From Burkholderiales bacterium (lineage in GTDB: Bacteria > Pseudomonadota > Gammaproteobacteria > Burkholderiales > Burkholderiaceae_C), in contig JAGWTL010000036.1 in NCBI GenBank assembly GCA_028869035.1, forward strand, positions 1-13,901: a DNA stretch of 13,901 bases. Direction: 5' to 3'. Positions 6,595 to 13,524 of the stretch are shown here, piece by piece. The notes under the pieces are model-generated. The model made no database searches, was not told where the DNA came from, and was given only the letters and a program-made list of their open reading frames with translations. The translations under genes and the position numbers were made by a program. Each line of letters starts with the position of its first letter. Positions within the stretch are counted from its first letter, which is position 1.

Positions 6595-9021
6595 ATGAAA
6601 CGCACATTCAAGGTCCTGTTCATCCTGCTCATCGTGCTGCTCACCGTGCTGGCCATCGCCGTCGCTGCCGGTGTCTGGCATGCCCGCAGCAAGCTGCCGC
6701 AGCGCAGCGGCACGCTCATGCTGAGCCAGCTCAAGGCACCGGTCCTGGTGGACTGGGACGAGCGCGGCGTGCCGCACCTGCAGGCGCAGAACGAAACCGA
6801 CCTCTACCGCGCCCTGGGTTTCCTGCATGCGCAGGATCGTCTGTTCCAGATGGAGATGGTGCGCCGCCTGGCGCGCGGTGAATTGGCCGAGATCCTGGGC
6901 CCCAAGCTGCTCGACACCGACCGCCTGTTCCGCACCCTGGAACTGCGCGCCCATGCCGAGGAAAGTCTCCAACGCGTCGACCGCAACAGCCCGGCCTGGT
7001 TGGGCCTGCTGGCCTATCTGGACGGCATCAACGAATTCCAGGGCACGCGCCCCCTGCCTGTCGAATTCGAGCTGCTGCGCATCCAGCCCCGGCCCTACAC
7101 TCCGGTCGACACCCTGGCCGTGGCCGGCTACCTGGCCTACAGCTTTGCCGCCACGCTGCGTACCGAGCCCGTGCTGACCTATGTGCGAGACCAGCTCGGT
7201 TCCGACTATCTGCAAATCTTCGATCTGGAATGGCAGCCCTTGGGTGTGGTCGGCCCGATGGCGCAAAAGACCGCTGCGCGCAAGCTGGCCGCGGCCGACT
7301 GGCAGGCCCTGGCGCGTGCGTCCGAGGTCAGCCAGCAGGCCATGGACCTCGCAGGGGTGCCGCTCTTCGAGGGCAGCAATGCCTGGGCCATTTCCGGGCG
7401 CCGCACCGCCAGCGGCAAGCCCCTGCTGGCCGGCGACCCCCATATCGCCTACTCCTTGCCGGCCGTCTGGTACGAGGCGCACCTCAGCGCCCCGGGTTTC
7501 GAACTCTACGGCCACCACCAGGCGCTCAACCCCTTTGCCCTGCTCGGCCACAACCAGAATTTCGGCTGGAGCCTGACCATGTTCCAGAACGACGACATGG
7601 ATCTGGTGGCCCTGAAGGTGAACCCGGACAAGCCCCAAGAGGTCTGGTACCGGGGCCAGTGGGTAGCGTTGCAAAGCCGCACCGAAACCATCGCCGTGAA
7701 GAACGCCGATCCGGTCAGCATCACACTGACACGCTCGCCCCACGGCCCCCTCATCAACCAGGCTTTCCCCGACAGCCTGGGCCAGGCGCCGATCGCCATG
7801 TGGTGGGCTTTCCTGGAAACCGAGAACCCCATCCTCGACGCCTTCTACCAACTCAACCGCGCCGATACCCTGCCCAAGGCGCGCAACGCGGCCAGCAAGA
7901 TCCACGCGCCCGGCCTCAACGTGGTCTGGGCCAGCACAGCCGGCGATATCGGCTGGTGGGCCGCGGCCAAGCTGGTGCAGCGTCCGCTCAACGTGAACCC
8001 CAGCTTCATCCTCGACGGTGGCAGCGAACAGGCCGACAAACCCGGTTATTACCGCTTCGCCGACAACCCGCAGGAAGAAAACCCGGCGCGCGGTTACATC
8101 GTCTCGGCCAACCATCAACCCGTGCCGCGCAGCGGCGTGCCGGTGCCGGGTTACTACAACCTGCCGGACCGCGCGCGACGCCTGGACCAGCTGCTGCGTC
8201 CCGCCGGCACCCTGTGGAACCTGCAGAACAGCCAGGCCGTGCAGCTCGACGAACAGACCGACTACGGACCGCGCGTCTTGCGCCCCCTGCTGCCGCTGCT
8301 GCGTGAACGGGCGACCGACTCCATCGAACGCGCGCTGATCGACCAGATGGCCGAATGGAACGGCCGCCACGACGCGGCCAGCATCGCCCCCACGGTCTAC
8401 AACCAGTTTGTCTATGAGTTGCTCAAGGCGACCATGGCCGACGAGCTGGGCGAGGTGCAGTTCAACAACCTGCTGCGCACCCGTGCCATCGATCAGGCCC
8501 TGCCGCGCCTGGCCGCCGACCCGCGCTCGCCCTGGTGGGACGATCGCCGCACCGAGCAGAAGGAGAGCCGCAACGACATCGTGTTGCAGGCCTGGCGCGC
8601 CAGCCTCAAACACCTGCAGGACCTGCGCGGCATCTCCCTGCCCGGCTGGACCTGGGGCAACAACCACACCCTGACCCACGGCCATCCCCTGGGGCGCCTC
8701 AAGCCGCTGGACAGGCTGTTCGACGTCGGCCCGCTGCAAGCCCCGGGCGGGCGTGAGGTCCCCAACAACCTGGCGCAGGCCCTGGGCCCGGCCCCGTGGA
8801 GCGTGGTTTACGGCCCCTCGACGCGGCGGTTGATCGACTTCGCCGATGCGGGCAAGGCCCTGGGCATCAACCCCCTGGGCCAGAGCGGCGTGCTGCTGGA
8901 CACCCACTACGCCGACCAGGCACAGGACTTCATCGCCGGCCGCTACCAGCCCATGCACCTGAACCCGGCCGACGTGAAAGCTGCCACGCGCAGCACGCTG
9001 GTGCTGCAGCCGGCGCCTTAG
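6595..9021 (+). CDS. Penicillin acylase (S45, Ntn-hydrolase) family protein, membrane-anchored
   Basis: 808-residue precursor of an N-terminal-nucleophile amidohydrolase that cleaves amide bonds of acylated substrates. Members include penicillin G acylase, cephalosporin acylases and acyl-homoserine-lactone acylases. Residues about 6-28 form one hydrophobic helix after MKRTFK, a signal peptide or signal anchor, so the enzyme acts in the periplasm. The autocatalytic cleavage site is visible as EG|SNAW: Ser261 (codon 7375-7377) would become the beta-chain N-terminal nucleophile after Gly260. Further marks are AGDPHIAYSLPAVWYEAHL, GHNQNFGWSLT and QNDDMDL. SANHQP contains Asn506, which lies 246 residues into the beta chain, close to the oxyanion-hole Asn241 of E. 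coli penicillin acylase. The alpha part is about 230 residues and the beta part 548, as usual. The start is supported by the signal sequence and AGGAG. The substrate is unknown; quorum-signal degradation is only a possibility. The gene's last bases overlap the convergent HAD gene. Confidence 0.92.
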   Translation: MKRTFKVLFILLIVLLTVLAIAVAAGVWHARSKLPQRSGTLMLSQLKAPVLVDWDERGVPHLQAQNETDLYRALGFLHAQDRLFQMEMVRRLARGELAEILGPKLLDTDRLFRTLELRAHAEESLQRVDRNSPAWLGLLAYLDGINEFQGTRPLPVEFELLRIQPRPYTPVDTLAVAGYLAYSFAATLRTEPVLTYVRDQLGSDYLQIFDLEWQPLGVVGPMAQKTAARKLAAADWQALARASEVSQQAMDLAGVPLFEGSNAWAISGRRTASGKPLLAGDPHIAYSLPAVWYEAHLSAPGFELYGHHQALNPFALLGHNQNFGWSLTMFQNDDMDLVALKVNPDKPQEVWYRGQWVALQSRTETIAVKNADPVSITLTRSPHGPLINQAFPDSLGQAPIAMWWAFLETENPILDAFYQLNRADTLPKARNAASKIHAPGLNVVWASTAGDIGWWAAAKLVQRPLNVNPSFILDGGSEQADKPGYYRFADNPQEENPARGYIVSANHQPVPRSGVPVPGYYNLPDRARRLDQLLRPAGTLWNLQNSQAVQLDEQTDYGPRVLRPLLPLLRERATDSIERALIDQMAEWNGRHDAASIAPTVYNQFVYELLKATMADELGEVQFNNLLRTRAIDQALPRLAADPRSPWWDDRRTEQKESRNDIVLQAWRASLKHLQDLRGISLPGWTWGNNHTLTHGHPLGRLKPLDRLFDVGPLQAPGGREVPNNLAQALGPAPWSVVYGPSTRRLIDFADAGKALGINPLGQSGVLLDTHYADQAQDFIAGRYQPMHLNPADVKAATRSTLVLQPAP

Positions 9022-9731
9022 CCACCCGCGCCCAGCAATGCACAGAGTGCCTGCATGTCGCCCACGGTCGCATGCGGGCGATGGCTTTCGTGCGCCCAGT
9101 CGTGGCCGGCCCGGTTGACCCAGACGGTCTGCAGGCCTGCATCCAGCGCGCCCACGACGTCGAGCGCGGCATCGTCCCCCACGTGCAGCACCTCGTGCGG
9201 CTGCACACCCACAGCCTGGGCAGCAGCATGGAAGAAACGGGCATCGGGCTTGCCCGCGCCGAACTCCTGCGCGCTCAGGCTGGCATGGAAAAACTCACCC
9301 AGCCCGATGAGCTGCACATCGGCATTGCCGTTGGACAGGGCCACCACCGGGTAACGCTGCGCCAGCCAGGCCAGAGCCGGGCGCGCGTCCTCGTAGAGTT
9401 CGACGCGCATGCGCTCGGCGATGAAGACCTCGTAGGCCGGCTCCACCAGCGTGGTGTCCTCGCCATGGCGTTGCAGGGCGCGGTGGATCAGCTCCTGGCG
9501 CAGGGTCCGCAGGTCATGGCCGATATCGGGCCGGCTCTCCTGCACCTCGCGGCGCAGGGCCAGGCGCTTTTCGGCATCGGCCAGCCAGACGGCTGTAGCC
9601 GGCGCATGCGGACGCAGCCAGTCCTGCAGGACCAGCTCGGCACGCGCAATGACCGGCCAGATCGGCCACAGGGTGTCGTCGAGATCGAGCGAGATGGCCT
9701 TGATCCGGGAGGCATCGAGCGTGACTTGCAT
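9018..9731 (-). CDS. HAD-IA family phosphatase, YigB-like
   Basis: 237-residue haloacid-dehalogenase superfamily hydrolase with all four motifs. Motif I is SLDLDDTLW (nucleophile D16, acid D18), motif II is ALSNGNA (S133), motif III is K161 in GAGKPDARFF and motif IV is HVGDDAALD (D186, D187). A helical cap lies between motifs I and II. The pattern DLDDTLWPIWPVI, the NGNA...GLGEFF segment, and LHVGDD...DV.GA..AG.Q resemble E. coli YigB, which dephosphorylates 5-amino-6-ribitylamino-uracil phosphate in riboflavin synthesis and also FMN. This resemblance is from memory, and HAD substrate calls are unreliable. ATG 9731 is preferred because it gives 15 residues before motif I, as I recall for YigB; ATG 9752 (MRYSRPP) would overlap the hemH start. 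No Shine-Dalgarno precedes either. The TAA stop (9018-9020) overlaps the acylase TAG (9019-9021). Confidence 0.88.
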   Translation of the reverse strand: MQVTLDASRIKAISLDLDDTLWPIWPVIARAELVLQDWLRPHAPATAVWLADAEKRLALRREVQESRPDIGHDLRTLRQELIHRALQRHGEDTTLVEPAYEVFIAERMRVELYEDARPALAWLAQRYPVVALSNGNADVQLIGLGEFFHASLSAQEFGAGKPDARFFHAAAQAVGVQPHEVLHVGDDAALDVVGALDAGLQTVWVNRAGHDWAHESHRPHATVGDMQALCALLGAGG

Positions 9732-9750
9732 AGGTGGGCGAGAATACCGC
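9732..9750. promoter_or_regulatory. 19-bp divergent gap with overlapping -10-like elements (HAD gene / hemH)
   Basis: Only 19 bp separate the ATG of the HAD gene (minus) from the ATG of hemH (plus). GAGAAT at 9740-9745 is a -10-like hexamer for hemH, ending 5 nt before its ATG. Its other strand reads TATTCT (9746-9741), a -10-like hexamer for the HAD gene, ending 9 nt before that ATG. Neither gene has a convincing Shine-Dalgarno in the gap, so leaderless or near-leaderless transcripts are plausible. The -35 boxes would have to lie inside the opposite coding regions. Confidence 0.28.
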
Positions 9751-10842
9751 ATGGCTTTCAAACCCGAACCTCCGCACACCCATGGCCAGGCGCCGTCCAC
9801 GGCCATTCTGCTGTGCAATCTGGGCACACCCGATGCGCCCACGCCTGCGGCCCTGCGCCCTTACCTGGCGGAATTCCTGAGCGACCACCGCGTGGTGGAA
9901 ATCCCCAAGCCCATCTGGTGGTTGATCCTGCACGGCATCATCCTGCGCGTGCGTCCGGCCAAATCGGCCGCCAAATACGCCACGGTCTGGACGCCTGAGG
10001 GCTCCCCGCTCAAGGTCTGGACCGAGAAGCAGGCGCAACGCCTGCAGAACTGGCTGCAGTCTCGGGGCCACCAAGTGACGGTGCGTTACGCCATGCGCTA
10101 CGGCAATCCGTCCATCGCCTCGCAGCTCGATGCGCTCAAGGCCGAGGGCGTGACACGTGCGCTGGTGCTGCCCGCCTACCCACAGTACTCCGGCACCACC
10201 ACGGCCAGCGTCAGCGATGCCGTCTACCACTGGGCCGAGAGGGTGCGCACGCTGCCCGAGCTGCGCTTCATCAACCGCTACCACGATGACGCTGGCTACA
10301 TCGGCGCGCTGGCGCAGCGCATCCGCGCCTACTGGCAGGAGCACGGCCGGCCGGACCAGCTGGTGCTGAGTTTTCACGGCGTGCCCGAGCGTACGCTGCA
10401 CCTCGGTGACCCCTACCACTGCGAGTGCCTCAAGACCGCGCGCCTGCTGACGCAGGAGCTGGGGCTGAGCAAGGCGCAGTACCGCGTGACCTTCCAGTCG
10501 CGCTTCGGCAAGGCCAAGTGGCTGGAGCCCTCGACCGAGCCCACGCTGGTCCAGCTGGCACAGGCCGGCGTGAAACGCGTGGACGTGGCCTGCCCCGGTT
10601 TCATCAGCGATTGCCTGGAAACGCTGGAGGAAATTGCGCAGGAAGCGCGCGAGGCCTTCCTGCACGCCGGCGGCCAGGCCTTCCACTACATCCCCTGCCT
10701 CAACGACAGCGCCGACTGGATCGCGGCCCTGGGCCGGCTCAGCGAGCAACACCTGGGCGGCTGGCCGACCCGCCAGGCGCCGGATGCAAGCACCCTGGCA
10801 GCGACACGCGCGGCCGCGCTGGCGGCAGGCGCGAAGAACTAG
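9751..10842 (+). CDS. hemH: Ferrochelatase HemH
   Basis: 363-residue ferrochelatase that inserts Fe2+ into the porphyrin ring, the final step of heme synthesis in Gram-negative bacteria; usually peripheral on the inner membrane. Visible family marks are ILLCNLGTPDAPTPAALRPYL near the N-terminus; YAMRYGNPSI; LPAYPQYSGTTTAS; LSFHGVPERT with the catalytic His209; DPYHCECLKTA; QSRFGKAKWLEP; and the acidic motif CPGFISDCLETLEEI with Glu290. The length is normal. The frame remains open upstream to about 9451, but homology begins only with the ATG at 9751, which lies just after the divergent gap. No strong ribosome-binding site is visible (AGGTGGG is too far, 13 nt). The TAG stop (10840-10842) overlaps the stop codon of the convergent glutathione transferase gene. 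Confidence 0.97.
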   Translation: MAFKPEPPHTHGQAPSTAILLCNLGTPDAPTPAALRPYLAEFLSDHRVVEIPKPIWWLILHGIILRVRPAKSAAKYATVWTPEGSPLKVWTEKQAQRLQNWLQSRGHQVTVRYAMRYGNPSIASQLDALKAEGVTRALVLPAYPQYSGTTTASVSDAVYHWAERVRTLPELRFINRYHDDAGYIGALAQRIRAYWQEHGRPDQLVLSFHGVPERTLHLGDPYHCECLKTARLLTQELGLSKAQYRVTFQSRFGKAKWLEPSTEPTLVQLAQAGVKRVDVACPGFISDCLETLEEIAQEAREAFLHAGGQAFHYIPCLNDSADWIAALGRLSEQHLGGWPTRQAPDASTLAATRAAALAAGAKN

Positions 10843-11495
10843 GCTTTCTTCGGCGGCCGCAGCGACACGTAGGCCGGACGCGCCAGGCACTGCGTCAGCC
10901 AGGCGTTGACCAGCGGGTACTGCGCCATCAAGTCGCGCCTCGCACGCACCCACAGCAGCACGCTGGCCACGCAAAGGTCGGCGACGGTAAAGCGCGCGGC
11001 TGCAATATGCGATTCACCGCGCGCCTGCTGCTGCGCCAGGTGCTGCTCCAGCACGCGCAGCGGCACCTTGAGGCGCTGCTCGGCAGCGTGGGCCAGCTCG
11101 GGCTTGCGCTGCTCGACCGGCATGGCGAAGCTGTGCATCAGCACGGTCAGCGCGTCCTTCTCGACTTCGGTGACGGCCCAGAAACTCCAGCGCAGGGCTT
11201 CGGCCTCCTCGCGCGGTGTCGCGGGCACCAGATTGAGACCGTCAGCCTCGCCATGCTCGCGCGCAATGTAGAGCGTACAGGCCATGCTCTCCCACACGGT
11301 CACATCGCCCGCGGGCCGGTGGTCGACGACGACCGGGATGTGGCCGTTCGGATTGAGCGCCATGAAATCCGGTGTGCGCGTGGTCCCGACCCTGTAATCG
11401 GTCTGCACGTGCTCGAACGTCAAGCCCAGCTCGGTCGCCACCCAGAGCGGGCGCACCGCCCGCGATGCCTGGATGCCGTAGATCGTCAATGCCAT
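10839..11495 (-). CDS. Glutathione S-transferase family protein
   Basis: 218-residue cytosolic GST-fold protein. The N-terminal thioredoxin-like domain (residues 1 to about 80) opens MALTIYGIQASRAVRPLW; Ser11 sits where Ser/Cys-type GSTs place the catalytic residue. NPNGHIPVVV carries the cis-proline, and the WESMACTLYIA segment holds the Glu-Ser pair that binds the gamma-glutamyl part of glutathione. The C-terminal helical domain includes FTVADLCVASVLLW, the usual N-cap/hydrophobic-staple region. A strong GAGGAG Shine-Dalgarno (11501-11506) sits 5 nt before the ATG. It lies 64 nt after the alpha/beta hydrolase gene and may be the last gene of the liv operon. A CACAAT hexamer (minus strand, 11527-11522) could be a -10 for its own promoter, but no -35 is evident. 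The substrate is unknown; the class is not assignable by eye. Its TAG stop overlaps the hemH stop in the shared CTAG. Confidence 0.92.
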   Translation of the reverse strand: MALTIYGIQASRAVRPLWVATELGLTFEHVQTDYRVGTTRTPDFMALNPNGHIPVVVDHRPAGDVTVWESMACTLYIAREHGEADGLNLVPATPREEAEALRWSFWAVTEVEKDALTVLMHSFAMPVEQRKPELAHAAEQRLKVPLRVLEQHLAQQQARGESHIAAARFTVADLCVASVLLWVRARRDLMAQYPLVNAWLTQCLARPAYVSLRPPKKA

Positions 11496-11559
11496 GAAGT
11501 CTCCTCGATTGGACAGCCAGCATTGTGCCCAAGCTCCCTGGGCCTGATGTCGTCCCGGC

Positions 11560-12429
11560 TCAGTCGTTGCGGCGGATGAAATCCAGTATGAGGTTCAGTT
11601 GCTCAGGCACGTTGAGCGCCGGCGCATGGCCGCAGCCCGCTACCTCGATGTGCTGGAAGCGGCCCTGGCGGCCCGGCCCCAGCGTGTGCATGCGCTGCGC
11701 CGTCTCGGGCAGCACGAGATCGGACTCCGCACCGCGCAGCAGGAGCACCGGGATGTCGAGCTGTTCGTAGTGATCCCAGATCAGGTAGTCATCGGGGTAG
11801 TTCACGAACTGCTGCACCATGGCCGGGTCGTAATGCGGGGTCACGCGCCCGTCGGTCAGGCGCCGTGTCGAGGTCTCGGTCAGGCGCCGCCATTGCGCGT
11901 CGCTGAGCCAGCCAAAGGGTTTGTACGTCTGGCGGAAAAAGGCTTCCAGCTCGCGCACCGTCTCGAAAGCCGGCGGGTTGCCGGCGTAGGCTCGGATGCG
12001 TGCGATGGCGGCATCGGCCAGCTGCGGCGCATTGTCGTTGAGCACCAGGCTGCGGATGCGGGCCTTGAGCTGCGGTTGGAGGCGGCCTGCGGCGCACACC
12101 GTGCCGATGGCCCCGCCCATGGAGGTGCCCACCCAGTGCGCCGAGGTGATGTCCAGCTGCTCGAACAGATCGGCCGCCAGACGCGCGTAGAAGGCCAGCT
12201 TGTATTCCTGCTGCGGCTGCGGGCTCCACTGGCTCAGGCCGCGACCCAGGGTGTCGGGACAGATGACGCGGTAGCCCTGGGCGCTCAGGTGCCCGGCCAG
12301 TTCGTCCATGTCGCGCCCCGTGCGCGCCAGGCCATGCCAGGCGATCACGGTCTGGTCATTGCCAGCGCCCCACTCCATGTAGTGAATCTCACGACCGGCC
12401 AAACTCAGGTAATTCGACTGGGGAGTCAT
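11560..12429 (-). CDS. Alpha/beta hydrolase
   Basis: 289-residue alpha/beta-hydrolase-fold enzyme, probably a cytosolic esterase, lactonase or C-C hydrolase. The oxyanion strand WHGLARTGRDMD (residues 31-42) is followed by the nucleophile elbow VGTSMGG with Ser103. The acid is probably Asp237 in RGAESDLVL and the base His268 in GCGHAPAL, so the triad is complete. A helical lid lies at about 140-225. There is no signal peptide. The first ATG (12427-12429) overlaps the livM TGA in an ATGA junction, and a G-rich stretch (GGGGGCGG) about 4 nt upstream inside livM can serve as ribosome-binding site, so translation is probably coupled to livM. This placement suggests, but does not show, a role in using a compound brought in by the Liv-type transporter. 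I cannot name the substrate. Confidence 0.92.
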   Translation of the reverse strand: MTPQSNYLSLAGREIHYMEWGAGNDQTVIAWHGLARTGRDMDELAGHLSAQGYRVICPDTLGRGLSQWSPQPQQEYKLAFYARLAADLFEQLDITSAHWVGTSMGGAIGTVCAAGRLQPQLKARIRSLVLNDNAPQLADAAIARIRAYAGNPPAFETVRELEAFFRQTYKPFGWLSDAQWRRLTETSTRRLTDGRVTPHYDPAMVQQFVNYPDDYLIWDHYEQLDIPVLLLRGAESDLVLPETAQRMHTLGPGRQGRFQHIEVAGCGHAPALNVPEQLNLILDFIRRND

Positions 12430-13514
12430 CGTGCCGCCCCCGTTGCCATCCGACGGGCGGATGCCGCCCGCAAACGTCCCACGACCCCGGTCGGGAAGTA
12501 GTAAACCGACAAGACAAAAAGCAGACCGAGCCAGAGCAGCCAGCGGTCGGGGGACAGCAAAGCGGCCAGCAAGGGCAGGCTGGCCGCGGCCTCGCTGCCC
12601 AGACGCAGGAGATCCTGCAGATAACTCTGCGCCACCACGAACAGCGCCGCGCCGATGGCTGAACCGTAGATCGTGCCCATGCCGCCGATGACCACGATCA
12701 GCAGCACGTCCATCATGATTTCGAAGGAGAGCGAGGTGTCGGGTCCGTTGTAGCGCAGCCAGAGCGCCAGCATGGCGCCGGCCAGGCAGGCGAACAGGGC
12801 CGAGAGCACGCTGGACAGCGTGCGGTAGACCACCACGCGGTAGCCCAGGGCTTCGGCGCGGAACTCGTTCTCGCGGATGGCCTGCAGCACACGACCGAAG
12901 GGCGAGTTGACGATCCGCAGCAGCGCCAGCAGCAGCGCCAGGGCCAGGGCGAAGAGCAGGTAGTAGGTGATCAGCTTGCCGTCGATCATGGTGCCCAGCA
13001 CCGGCTCCTCGAACAGCTCGAAGCTGGGCGAGAGCAGCGCCGGCAGCTTGAAGCTCAGGCCGTCCTCGCCGCCGGTGAACTCCGACAGCTGTGAGGCCAG
13101 GGTCTGAAAAGCCGAGGCCACGGCCAGCGTGATCATGGCGAAGAAGATGGCCCGCACGCGCAAAGAAAACAGGCCGATCACCAGGGCCAGCAGCAGCGTG
13201 AGCGCCAGTGCGGCCAGCAGCCCGACCCCCAGCGCCGTCCAGGTGGGTCCCAGATGGGTGGTGGCGATCGCGATGCCGTAGGCGCCGATGCCGAAGAACA
13301 TGGTGTGCGCAAAGCTGACGATGCCGGTGTAACCCAGCAACAGGTCGAAACTGGCCACCAGCACCAGGAAGATCAGGATCTTGGCCGCCACGTTGAGGGC
13401 CTTGACGCCAGGCACGACGAAGGGCGCCGCAGCCAGCGCGATCAGGATAGCGAGCAGCAGCACGGCCAGGATGCGGCTGCGCGGCAGGTCGTTGGAGATG
13501 AGGCGAGCGAACAT
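12426..13514 (-). CDS. livM: Branched-chain amino acid ABC transporter permease LivM
   Basis: 362-residue inner-membrane permease subunit of a HAAT-type ABC importer for branched-chain amino acids or related carboxylates. Many hydrophobic helices are visible, e.g. residues ~14-34, 43-62, 93-117, 120-139, 182-200, 236-254 and 268-284. Family marks are LLGYTGIVSFAHTMFFGIGAYG (59-80), the ATPase-coupling segment QAIRENEFRAEALGYRV (211-227) and VIGGMGTIYGSAIGAAL (275-291). ATG 13514 (MFARLIS) is chosen because a longer frame running up to 13619 overlaps livH and has no homology; GAAGG lies about 8 nt upstream. The livH stop is 10 nt upstream. The stop codon overlaps the start of the alpha/beta hydrolase gene where ATPase genes (livG, livF) often follow. 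Confidence 0.95.
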   Translation of the reverse strand: MFARLISNDLPRSRILAVLLLAILIALAAAPFVVPGVKALNVAAKILIFLVLVASFDLLLGYTGIVSFAHTMFFGIGAYGIAIATTHLGPTWTALGVGLLAALALTLLLALVIGLFSLRVRAIFFAMITLAVASAFQTLASQLSEFTGGEDGLSFKLPALLSPSFELFEEPVLGTMIDGKLITYYLLFALALALLLALLRIVNSPFGRVLQAIRENEFRAEALGYRVVVYRTLSSVLSALFACLAGAMLALWLRYNGPDTSLSFEIMMDVLLIVVIGGMGTIYGSAIGAALFVVAQSYLQDLLRLGSEAAASLPLLAALLSPDRWLLWLGLLFVLSVYYFPTGVVGRLRAASARRMATGAAR

Positions 13515-13524
13515 GGGCGGGCCT

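Noticed and set aside
6430..8958. An 842-codon minus-strand open frame opposite the S45 acylase
   Set aside because: It lies wholly antisense to a gene with intact catalytic motifs and shows the same low-complexity shadow composition. It would need a dual-coding explanation for which there is no support.
9514..10974. A 486-codon minus-strand open frame across hemH
   Set aside because: It is a shadow of hemH that also cuts into both neighbouring genes, with no recognisable motif.
11527..11543. GCCCA-7 nt-TGGGC hairpin between the hydrolase and GST genes as a terminator
   Set aside because: The stem is only 5 bp and there is no U-run on either strand. It may be incidental.
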